Source: Candidatus Methanolliviera sp. GoM_oil (GTDB taxonomy: Archaea > Halobacteriota > Methanoliparia > Methanoliparales > Methanoliparaceae). Taken from it: a DNA stretch of 26,187 nt. Both the position numbers and the translations under genes were made by a program. The stretch is taken from NCBI GenBank assembly GCA_902158735.1, contig CABGHG010000006.1, forward strand, positions 1-26,187, read 5' to 3'. The notes beneath the pieces are model-generated. The model was not told where the DNA came from. It was given only the letters and a program-made list of their open reading frames with translations, and searched no databases. Position 1 is the first letter of the stretch, and every line of letters starts with the position of its first letter. Below, piece after piece: positions 9,801 through 15,633 of this stretch.

Positions 9801-9957
9801 TTTTTCCCTTCTGTTTCTCGTAAGCGTTGATCTTGTCCCAAAAGTTTTCTATATTTGCCTCAATATCCTTCGAGTCGTATCTCCCTTTAACCTCTTCAAA
9901 CCTCATCGAACGATCGAGATCGAGATAGAAGATAAATTTTATTGTTCTTTGCGTCAT
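6873..9957 (-). CDS. ileS: Isoleucyl-tRNA synthetase, interrupted by a frameshift
   Basis: Two reading frames together give a full-length archaeal IleRS of about 1,020 residues, which charges tRNA-Ile. The first part (9957-9223) has PPYTTGNIHLGTAWNK, the HIGH-type ATP motif. The second (readable from about 9278 to 6873) starts the CP1 editing domain with LIWTTTPWTIPANIAVAV, and has KMSKS at 8007-8021, zinc-type Cys pairs (RCWRCK, RCDCGN, RCERCGG) and the C-terminal anticodon-binding region. The frames differ by one base and the shift must lie between 9223 (frame-0 TAA) and 9278 (TGA in the other frame). That is exactly a 52-nt insert of two hairpins, 3n+1 long. The ATG at 9957 is close to a predicted start site; ATG 9906 (MRFEEVKGRYD) resembles family N-termini better. 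Assembly error, true disruption and +1 recoding are all possible. Confidence 0.85.
9230..9272. repeat. Two tandem triloop palindromes inside ileS
   Basis: Copy 1 is 9230-9248: arms CGCAAATC and GATTTGCG, perfect over 8 bp, loop GAA. Copy 2 is 9254-9272: arms CAAAAACC and GGTTTTTG, perfect over 8 bp, loop GAA. They are five bases apart and share the motif ATCCCAAAAA before copy 2 with the GNAT cluster. A weaker look-alike (AAAGATC-GAA-GATTTTT) follows at about 9204-9220. Confidence 0.9.
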
Positions 9958-9987
9958 ACCCTAAAAGAGGTCTTTACATATTACGCA

Positions 9988-10004
9988 ATCGATATGTATA
10001 TATG
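9988..10004. promoter_or_regulatory. Divergent promoter region between ileS and the dut-GNAT-cbi operon
   Basis: The 79-bp gap between the divergent starts contains a near-symmetrical TATA-like core (ATATGTATATATGG) at about 9990-10003. It lies about 34-47 nt upstream of the dut ATG and a similar distance upstream of the ileS ATG at 9957, so it could serve either strand. GGTGA at 10029-10033 is the likely Shine-Dalgarno of dut. This is the only plausible promoter before the whole cobalamin gene run. Confidence 0.45.
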
Positions 10005-10036
10005 GGAAATTATAGATCAAACATTTTGGTGACGAG

Positions 10037-10354
10037 ATGCAAGAATTACTTGAGTTGCAGAAGGAATTGGATGGAGAAATATCAAAGCATTTCGATGATC
10101 CATCAATTCTGCAGATAGCAACAGCTCTATCGGTAGAGGCATCAGAGTTAATTGATGCGTGTGGGCTGAAATATTGGAAGAAAAACCCACAAAAAAGCCG
10201 AGAAGAGATAATAGAAGAGGGCATTGATGTGTTACATTTCTTACTCTCGTTCTTCAACCATCTGGGATTAAACGAAGACGAGATAAAACGAGCGTATAAG
10301 TCTAAGAGGGATGTTAATTTTAAACGTTTGCGAATCGAAGATTCACAAGCTTGA
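10037..10354 (+). CDS. dUTPase/MazG-like NTP pyrophosphohydrolase
   Basis: This 105-residue all-alpha protein resembles dimeric dUTPase/MazG-type nucleotide pyrophosphohydrolases, which hydrolyse (d)NTPs to NMP and pyrophosphate. EASELIDACGLKYWKK is the ExxE-type metal-binding helix and GIDVLHFLLSFFNHLG the second EExxD-like helix. The end AYKSKRDVNFKR matches the YxxKxxxNxxR finish of dimeric dUTPases. The last residues, RIEDSQA, and the TGA stop come from a palindromic element rather than from the family sequence. GGTGA precedes the ATG with short spacing. The gene opens the cobalamin transcription unit, but nothing in its sequence ties it to corrinoids; house-cleaning of dUTP is the more likely role. 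Confidence 0.75.
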   Translation: MQELLELQKELDGEISKHFDDPSILQIATALSVEASELIDACGLKYWKKNPQKSREEIIEEGIDVLHFLLSFFNHLGLNEDEIKRAYKSKRDVNFKRLRIEDSQA

Positions 10355-10371
10355 AAATCGGAGATTTTCAA
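10329..10371. repeat. Two tandem triloop palindromes at the dut-GNAT junction
   Basis: Copy 3 is 10329-10347: arms TGCGAATC and GATTCACA, one mismatch, loop GAA. Copy 4 is 10351-10371: arms TTGAAAATC and GATTTTCAA, perfect over 9 bp, loop GGA. Copy 4 recurs exactly at 10529-10549 together with its flanking C and ATG. The TGA that ends dut lies in the left arm. GGAG at 10360-10363, formed by loop and stem, is eight bases before the GNAT ATG at 10372. Confidence 0.92.
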
Positions 10372-10944
10372 ATGAAGGAAGAGTTAAAGGTGGAACTCTT
10401 TGGTGAGAAAGATACAGAAGAGCTGGAACAGCTTTTTAAAGTGGTCTGGAGAGATGATTGCAAATCGAAGATTTGCAAATGCTCAAACGAAGTTTGGCAT
10501 CCCAAAAATCCAAAGGATTTTTGTGGACTTGAAAATCGGAGATTTTCAAATGTAGCAAAATATCCATCGAAGTGGCTGGAGATAAGACGGTACTCAAAGG
10601 AGAAGATCCTGGCAGAGATGGATGAAGGATACAATTACTTCGGTGTAAGGAAAGACGGCAGGATAGTAGGATGTTATAAGGCAATAATTACAGAAGAGGG
10701 ATGTTTTGGAGAACAGCAATCCGTCTTACCAGAATATAGGGGTTTGGGTGCTGCCGATGCCATGTACGAACAGTTCATAAAATTTGCAGAGGATAAGGGG
10801 TGCGAGAGAAATTACATGAACATTCTTGTGGATGATACGGTCTGCGAATATATAATTGAGAGATACGGATTTGAGAAGTGGGGAGAGCCTTATGAACAGA
10901 TAGGGGGAATGTTCGTACAGATGTACGAGCGAAGGGTAAGATGA
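10372..10944 (+). CDS. GNAT-family N-acetyltransferase with in-frame palindrome insert
   Basis: This 190-residue protein has a GNAT core: FGVRKDGRIVGCYKAII (strands 2-3), then QSVLPEYRGLGAADAMYEQF, whose RGLGAA is the acetyl-CoA pyrophosphate loop, then NYMNILVDDTVCEYIIERYGFEKWG (strand 5 and the final helix-strand). The substrate is unknown. ATG 10372 is preferred because GGAG lies eight bases upstream; a TTG at 10351 would start inside the palindrome. Residues 30-60 (10459-10551) are encoded entirely by four palindromic units, 93 nt, exactly 31 codons. Removing them gives 159 residues, the usual GNAT size. The stop overlaps the cbiT start (ATGA). Its place before cbiT raises the chance of a corrinoid-linked job, but this is not shown by its sequence. 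Confidence 0.82.
   Translation: MKEELKVELFGEKDTEELEQLFKVVWRDDCKSKICKCSNEVWHPKNPKDFCGLENRRFSNVAKYPSKWLEIRRYSKEKILAEMDEGYNYFGVRKDGRIVGCYKAIITEEGCFGEQQSVLPEYRGLGAADAMYEQFIKFAEDKGCERNYMNILVDDTVCEYIIERYGFEKWGEPYEQIGGMFVQMYERRVR
10458..10549. repeat. Four-unit triloop palindrome cluster inside the GNAT gene
   Basis: Unit 1 is 10458-10478 (TTGCAAATC, GAA, GATTTGCAA; perfect 9 bp). Unit 2 is about 10483-10497 (CAAAC, GAA, GTTTG; imperfect outer arms). Unit 3 is 10503-10523 (CAAAAATCC, AAA, GGATTTTTG; perfect 9 bp). Unit 4 is 10529-10549 (TTGAAAATC, GGA, GATTTTCAA; perfect 9 bp, identical to the copy at 10351-10371). Units 1 and 3 correspond in order and sequence to the two units in ileS. Confidence 0.92.
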
Positions 10945-11438
10945 AAGAGACAAAAGATGAGGTGATTGGAATACTGATGAAGAAGATGGATCCAAGGAGA
11001 GACGAGATATTTGCCGACATCGGGTGTTATACGGGAAAGGTATCCATAGAAGCCTCTAAATATTTTAAAAAGGTTTATTCCGTTGATATAGATGAAGAAG
11101 CTGTAAAGAATGTCGAGAAGATCAAATCTGAAAATATGGAAGTTTTTTGTATGAGAGGAGAAGATTTCTTGCGGAACTACACCTATGATAAGGTCTTCAT
11201 TGGCGGAACAAAAAATTACGATCAGATGTTGGATGTCGCATCTAAAAGAGCGAAGAAGATCATAGCCAATGTGGCTAGATTAGAAACAGCATCGAATATT
11301 GTAAAGAAGATGAGAGAGGTCGGAATCTTTGAGGAGATGCTCTTGATAAATATATCAAAAAGCTATGAATTAGCAGGAGACACTGCTTTTAGGCCGCTAA
11401 ACCCAATTTTTATGGTCATCGGGAGTAAAAGATGCTGA
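10941..11438 (+). CDS. cbiT: Cobalt-precorrin C15-methyltransferase (decarboxylating) CbiT
   Basis: This 165-residue class I SAM-dependent methyltransferase matches CbiT, which methylates C15 and decarboxylates the C12 acetate side chain of cobalt-precorrin. The N-terminal KDEVIGILMKKM replaces the usual TKEEVRA-type start of the family. Motif I is DIGCYTGKVSIEAS near residues 26-39; most relatives have GCGTG, so Tyr30 in place of Gly is unusual. The motif II acidic residue is in YSVDIDEEAV, and the end FRPLNPIFMVIG is typical of CbiT. It overlaps GNAT by four bases and cbiL by seven, so translation is probably coupled. CbiT and CbiE, fused as CobL in some bacteria, are separate here and lie at opposite ends of the cluster. 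Confidence 0.92.
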   Translation: MKETKDEVIGILMKKMDPRRDEIFADIGCYTGKVSIEASKYFKKVYSVDIDEEAVKNVEKIKSENMEVFCMRGEDFLRNYTYDKVFIGGTKNYDQMLDVASKRAKKIIANVARLETASNIVKKMREVGIFEEMLLINISKSYELAGDTAFRPLNPIFMVIGSKRC

Positions 11439-12043
11439 TTGGGGTTGGGTTGGGGCCAGGGGATCCAGATTTACTCACGCTAAAGGCCGTAAAAGTTTTA
11501 AAAGAAGCGGATGAGGTGATAACACCCGGAAAGATCGCATACAATATAGTAAATAATTATCGTGAGTCGAGACTTGTGCATATCCCGATGAATGAGAGTG
11601 CAGATGAGGTGATCGGCAAGCTCTCAAAAGAACTCTCTATGAGGTGTAAAGAAGAGGATATAGCTTTTGCAAGCATAGGGGACGTTATGTTCTATTCGAC
11701 GTTTCAACATATATCGGAAGCGGTTAGGGATATCGATCCAGAGATTAGGATCACAACAATTCCCGGTCTCTCGATCTTCACATCCATCTTCTCGAGATTG
11801 GGAAAATTTGTTGACGGTCCGTTAGATGCCACAACATCGAAAGATTTGGAACTCCAAAAAGATGGAGGAGAAATTGTTGTGGTTTTAAAGGTTAGGGAAC
11901 CGAAGAAGACCGTTGAAAATTTGAAAAAAAAAGGATATGAGGAATTCGTGCTTATAAAGAAGGCATTTATGGATGGGGAAGAGATAATGAGAGAAATTCC
12001 AGAGAAGAGCGATTATTTTAGCACACTTGTGGGGTGGAAATGA
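11432..12043 (+). CDS. cbiL: Cobalt-precorrin-2 C20-methyltransferase CbiL
   Basis: This 203-residue tetrapyrrole (SUMT-fold) methyltransferase transfers a methyl from SAM to C20 of cobalt-factor/precorrin-2, the entry step of the corrin branch. GVGLGPGDPDLLTLKA at the N-terminus is the SAM/tetrapyrrole loop. FASIGDVMFYSTFQHI is the CbiL/CobI-specific version of the GDP motif, and TTIPGLSIFTSIFSRLG is the second binding loop. The length is slightly below the roughly 210-230 usual for the family. The ATG overlaps the end of cbiT by seven bases; its own end overlaps cbiF by four. Confidence 0.93.
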   Translation: MLIGVGLGPGDPDLLTLKAVKVLKEADEVITPGKIAYNIVNNYRESRLVHIPMNESADEVIGKLSKELSMRCKEEDIAFASIGDVMFYSTFQHISEAVRDIDPEIRITTIPGLSIFTSIFSRLGKFVDGPLDATTSKDLELQKDGGEIVVVLKVREPKKTVENLKKKGYEEFVLIKKAFMDGEEIMREIPEKSDYFSTLVGWK

Positions 12044-12765
12044 AAAAAGTTTATTTCGTCGGTGCTGGCCCGGGAGATCCGGAATTGCTCACGTTGAAGG
12101 CATATAAACTCCTTAAAAAGGCAGATTTGATTATATATCCAGGATCTATTATAGAAGAGGAGTTTCTTAAAGATTTTGACGGAAAAAGGGTGAACAGTTA
12201 TGGAAGATCTCTGCAAGAAATTATAGATATCATATCAGAGGCAGTAAAAGGAGGAGAAGAGGTTGTAAGACTCCAATCTGGAGACCCATCTATATATGGT
12301 GCCTTAGATGAGCAGAGGGAGATGCTGAAAGAGAAAGAGATAGATATAGAGGTGGTCCCCGGCGTCTCTTCGGTATTTGCATCCGCATCCTCTTTGAAGA
12401 TGGAACTCACGATACCTGGCGTCTCACAGACCGTTGTGATAACGAGACCTGCCGGAAAGACACTTTCGCGAGAAGAAGATATCATAGAAGAACTTGCAGA
12501 GTTGCCACTGACGTTGGTTATACTCCTTGGAATAGGAGAGCTGGAAGATGTGGTCGAGAAGGTAAGCAGACATAGGGGAAATGTGCCGATCTTTGTCGTC
12601 TATCACGCATCGAGGGAGGATGAGAAGATCATTAGGGGAGACACAGACGATATCGTCGAGAAGGTGAGATCTGAGGGGATAGAGAGAACAGCGGTCATCA
12701 TCGTCGGTTTGAGAGGAGAACACAAGAGATCTGTGCTATATGAAGATCGTGGTCATCGGATTTAG
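12040..12765 (+). CDS. cbiF: Cobalt-precorrin-4 C11-methyltransferase CbiF
   Basis: This 241-residue SUMT-fold methyltransferase transfers a methyl to C11 of cobalt-precorrin-4. FVGAGPGDPELLTLKA opens the protein, VVRLQSGDPSIYGALDEQ is the CbiF/CobM-specific active-site segment, and VVPGVSSVFASAS and VVITRPAGKTL follow as in CbiF. I chose ATG 12040 (ATGA overlap with the cbiL stop, GGTGG just upstream). An in-frame GTG at 12034 is possible and would add two residues. It overlaps cbiG by 26 bases. Confidence 0.93.
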   Translation: MKKVYFVGAGPGDPELLTLKAYKLLKKADLIIYPGSIIEEEFLKDFDGKRVNSYGRSLQEIIDIISEAVKGGEEVVRLQSGDPSIYGALDEQREMLKEKEIDIEVVPGVSSVFASASSLKMELTIPGVSQTVVITRPAGKTLSREEDIIEELAELPLTLVILLGIGELEDVVEKVSRHRGNVPIFVVYHASREDEKIIRGDTDDIVEKVRSEGIERTAVIIVGLRGEHKRSVLYEDRGHRI

Positions 12766-13426
12766 GCGAGATGAGGCAAAGCTCAAGGATATAGCCAGCT
12801 GGATCGATGGAGAGATCTTTTTCTGGTCAAAAAATATATTCAAAGAGGTCTGGGGCTGTGAAGGTATCGTTGCATTGATGCCTACAGGTATAATCATAAG
12901 GGCAATTGCCCCACTGATCGAGAGCAAGTGGACGGACACGCCAGTTGTGGCGATAGATAAAAATATGAGGTACTCTATACCTCTTCTCGGCGGGCATCAC
13001 GGTGCAAACGAGATGGCTTTAAAATTATCCGAATTTGGTCTAATTCCTGTGATAACTACATCTATGGAATTTTACGAGGGGTTATCTGTTGGAATCGGAT
13101 GCAATAAGGGTGTTAGTAAAGAAGAGATATTAGACGCACTTAAAGGCGGATTAGATGAGATAGGAAAGAATTTAAAAGATGTAAGGGTGATCGCCACGAC
13201 TGATTTAAAGAAGGACGAGAGAGGGTTGATTGAGGCTGTTGATCAGTTAAAGAAACCTTTGATCTTTTTGAGTAAAGAGAAGATCAACAGCATGGACGTG
13301 AAAGAGTCAAAAGCAAGGTTAATCGGTCTAAAGAGTGTTTCCGATGCATCTGCCCTCTATTTCGGAGAAGAACTTCTGCTTCCGAAGAGAAAATATGGGG
13401 GAGTGACGATTGCAATCGCAAGGTAA
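12740..13426 (+). CDS. cbiG: Cobalt-precorrin-5A hydrolase CbiG, short form
   Basis: CbiG opens the delta-lactone of cobalt-precorrin-5A and releases acetaldehyde, contracting the ring. The N-terminal domain has VALMPTGIIIRAIAPLI and PLLGGHHGANEMALKL. The C-terminal domain begins SVGIGCNKGVSKEEILDAL near residue 115 and ends with CbiG_C-like KYGGVTIAIAR. Full-length relatives are about 330-350 residues with a middle domain of roughly 100 residues. Here the two domains are joined directly after PVITTSMEF, giving 228 residues. The frame is clean, so this is a domain architecture and not a break. It overlaps cbiF by 26 bases and cbiH by 17. Confidence 0.9.
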   Translation: MKIVVIGFRRDEAKLKDIASWIDGEIFFWSKNIFKEVWGCEGIVALMPTGIIIRAIAPLIESKWTDTPVVAIDKNMRYSIPLLGGHHGANEMALKLSEFGLIPVITTSMEFYEGLSVGIGCNKGVSKEEILDALKGGLDEIGKNLKDVRVIATTDLKKDERGLIEAVDQLKKPLIFLSKEKINSMDVKESKARLIGLKSVSDASALYFGEELLLPKRKYGGVTIAIAR

Positions 13427-14153
13427 AGGCAGACTATATGTCGTTGGAACTGGGCCTGGTTCCCCGGATCTCTTGACATTGAGAGCTAAAAAGGCGTTAG
13501 AAGATTCGGATTACATCATCGGACACCAGAGGTATGTAAAGCTCATCGAGGATATAAAGACAGATGCAGAGATCATCACGAGCACGATGGGAAGAGAGGT
13601 TGAGCGGGTGAAGCTCGCCTTTGAGCTCTCAAAAGAGAATATCGTCTCCCTGATAAGTGGAGGAGATCCTGGAATATATGGGATGTCGGGTCTCGTCTCG
13701 GAATTTTTGTATGAGGGAGAAGAAGCCGAAGTGGAATTTGTGCCCGGAATATCTGCCTTCAGCATAGCGAATGGGATATTGGGATCTCCAATCTCGAACG
13801 ATTTTGCTGTTGTAAGTCTGAGCGATCTTCTCCTGCCATGGGAAGAGATTAAAAAGAGACTGGAATGTGCGCTTCTCGGTGACTTTGTGATAGCGATATA
13901 CAATCCTTCTAGCAGAAAGCGAAGAGGCAGATTTGATGAGGCGGTCGAGATCATAAATAAATACAGAGATGGATGCTTTGTGGGAATCGTGAAGAACGCG
14001 AGCAGAGAAGGAGAAGAAGATATAATATGTAAATGTGAAGAGCTGGAGAGATATTCCGAGTTTGTTAATATGAGCACGATCTTGATCGTTGGGAACTCCA
14101 AGACGAAGTTTAATGAAAAAATTATGTTCACGCCGAGAGGATATAAGATATGA
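13410..14153 (+). CDS. cbiH: Cobalt-precorrin-3 C17-methyltransferase CbiH
   Basis: This 247-residue SUMT-fold enzyme methylates C17 and drives ring contraction of cobalt-precorrin-3. YVVGTGPGSPDLLTLRA, YIIGHQRYVKLI, SLISGGDPGIYGMSGL, FVPGISAFSIANGILG and DFVIAIYNPSSRKRRG are all characteristic of CbiH/CobJ. No ATG or GTG is available in frame; TTG at 13410 is the only start after an in-frame TGA at 13404-13406, and it has GGGGGAGTG just upstream. The end overlaps cbiC by four bases (ATGA). Confidence 0.94.
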   Translation: MQSQGKGRLYVVGTGPGSPDLLTLRAKKALEDSDYIIGHQRYVKLIEDIKTDAEIITSTMGREVERVKLAFELSKENIVSLISGGDPGIYGMSGLVSEFLYEGEEAEVEFVPGISAFSIANGILGSPISNDFAVVSLSDLLLPWEEIKKRLECALLGDFVIAIYNPSSRKRRGRFDEAVEIINKYRDGCFVGIVKNASREGEEDIICKCEELERYSEFVNMSTILIVGNSKTKFNEKIMFTPRGYKI

Positions 14154-14746
14154 TAGATATGGGGGATTATACGGAGGATGCAAAGAAGATAGCAGAGAAG
14201 AGTTATGATATCGTAAGTAAAAAAATTCCTGGAAATTCTCCGAAAGATATGATATTGAAGCGGGCTGTGATAGCAACCGGCGATTTTGATATGAAGGATC
14301 TGATCATATTTAAGAACGATCCGCTAAAGACCGCGATTAACGTGATAAAGAGTGAATGCAGAGCATACTGCGACGTGGAGATGATAAAGGCGGGAATAAA
14401 AAGATATGAGGTAACATGTGTATTATCAGGTGAAAAAGAAGCTGACATTGAAGAGAAGAAGACTAGAACGTCTGCCGGATTTTATAGGATCAGGGATGAA
14501 CTAAAAGAGTCGATCATCATAATAGGGAATGCACCTTCCGCCGCAATCTCCGTCTATGAAATGGTTAAAGACGGGCTAAAACCCTCTTTGATCGTGGCGA
14601 CTCCTGTTGGATTTGTTAACGCCGCCGAATCAAAGGAGCTCATCAGAAGTCTTAACGTTCCTTCCATAACAACGAAAGGGACGCGGGGTGGAAGCACGCT
14701 TGCAGTAGCTATATTCAATGGACTTATCGGCTTGGCGAGAGAATGA
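14150..14746 (+). CDS. cbiC: Cobalt-precorrin-8 methylmutase CbiC
   Basis: This 198-residue protein matches CbiC/CobH, which moves the C11 methyl to C12 to give cobyrinate. The conserved substrate loop IIIIGNAPSAAISVYEM is followed by KPSLIVATPVGFVNAAESKE and ITTKGTRGGSTLAVAIFNGL. Near residue 40 the family usually has His followed by (A/T)TGD, the proposed acid for the shift; here the segment reads RAVIATGDFDM, with Ile in that position by my alignment. Either this lineage uses a different residue or my alignment is off. Both ends overlap neighbours by four bases. Confidence 0.92.
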   Translation: MIDMGDYTEDAKKIAEKSYDIVSKKIPGNSPKDMILKRAVIATGDFDMKDLIIFKNDPLKTAINVIKSECRAYCDVEMIKAGIKRYEVTCVLSGEKEADIEEKKTRTSAGFYRIRDELKESIIIIGNAPSAAISVYEMVKDGLKPSLIVATPVGFVNAAESKELIRSLNVPSITTKGTRGGSTLAVAIFNGLIGLARE

Positions 14747-15633
14747 TCGATCCAATCGAGAGGTATGAATATCCGGAGGAATGGATAGAACGTATCTGCC
14801 CTAATATTATTGAGAGAAAGGAGTTATCAGATAAGATATCGAGCGGATGCTATATCTTATGTCCGGACGGCAGTTTTTTGAGGAGAGGCATAACGACTGG
14901 AACAACCGCTTCTGCCGCCGTAAAAGCGTTATCTGAGAGATCGGAATCTGTATCAGTCGAGACTCCCGTAGGCATAAACGTCGATCTAAAGGTGAGATTG
15001 AAAGAGGAAGGAAATATCGCTATATCAAAGAAGTTCAGCGGAGATCATTCCTTTGATATCACCAGAGGCATGGAGATCATCGCCAAGAAGGTCGGTAATA
15101 GAGATAAAAAAATTATTCTTGGGGAAGGGGTTAGATCGGTGAGCAGATCCGCGATGGATCAGATGATGAAGAACATGGGAAATATCACGGTAAAGATCGA
15201 AATTCCTGAAGGAAATGAGAGAGGAAGAAAGATAGGCAGAGATGGCATAAGTATTCTTGGAACGACCGGTTTTGTAGAGCCATGGTGCGATAAGCTCGTC
15301 TATATGAAGAGAGAGCTCTCCAAAAATTATAGAAGAGTGGCAATCACGACCGGGCGGAAGGGGTGGAGATGGGCTTATGATAACACGAATTTTCAGCCGC
15401 TGGTCTTTGGTATTCACATCGACGAGGGGCTATCATCTTGTAAAGGGGAAGTTAGCCTGATCGGGATGCCATCCTTGATCGGCAGATGGGCTGGCATAAA
15501 TATAAAAGATAAAAAAAGAGGAGAAGAGAGAGAAGATGCTGTAAAAGAGATATATGAGAAGGCGAGTAAAATTGCGAAAGATCTTGTCTCTGTCTCTCTG
15601 ATCTTTAAAGATGGAGTGGTAAGTTATGGTTAA
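14743..15633 (+). CDS. cbiD: Cobalt-precorrin-5B C1-methyltransferase CbiD
   Basis: This 296-residue protein matches CbiD, the non-SUMT enzyme that methylates C1 of cobalt-precorrin-5B in the anaerobic pathway. LRRGITTGTTASAAVKAL is the CbiD signature, followed by VSVETPVGINVDL, then ISILGTTGFVEPW and RVAITTGRKGWRWAYD. It is shorter than the roughly 350-370 residues of bacterial CbiD. An N-terminal stretch of about 30 residues (PEEWIERICPNII) precedes the signature. Start and stop overlap cbiC (4 bases) and cbiE (8 bases). Confidence 0.93.
   Translation: MIDPIERYEYPEEWIERICPNIIERKELSDKISSGCYILCPDGSFLRRGITTGTTASAAVKALSERSESVSVETPVGINVDLKVRLKEEGNIAISKKFSGDHSFDITRGMEIIAKKVGNRDKKIILGEGVRSVSRSAMDQMMKNMGNITVKIEIPEGNERGRKIGRDGISILGTTGFVEPWCDKLVYMKRELSKNYRRVAITTGRKGWRWAYDNTNFQPLVFGIHIDEGLSSCKGEVSLIGMPSLIGRWAGINIKDKKRGEEREDAVKEIYEKASKIAKDLVSVSLIFKDGVVSYG

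Noticed and set aside
10004..10036. Cobalamin riboswitch before the cbi operon
   Set aside because: The leader is only about 30 nt and has no B12-box-like conserved sequence; a TATA-type promoter is all that fits.
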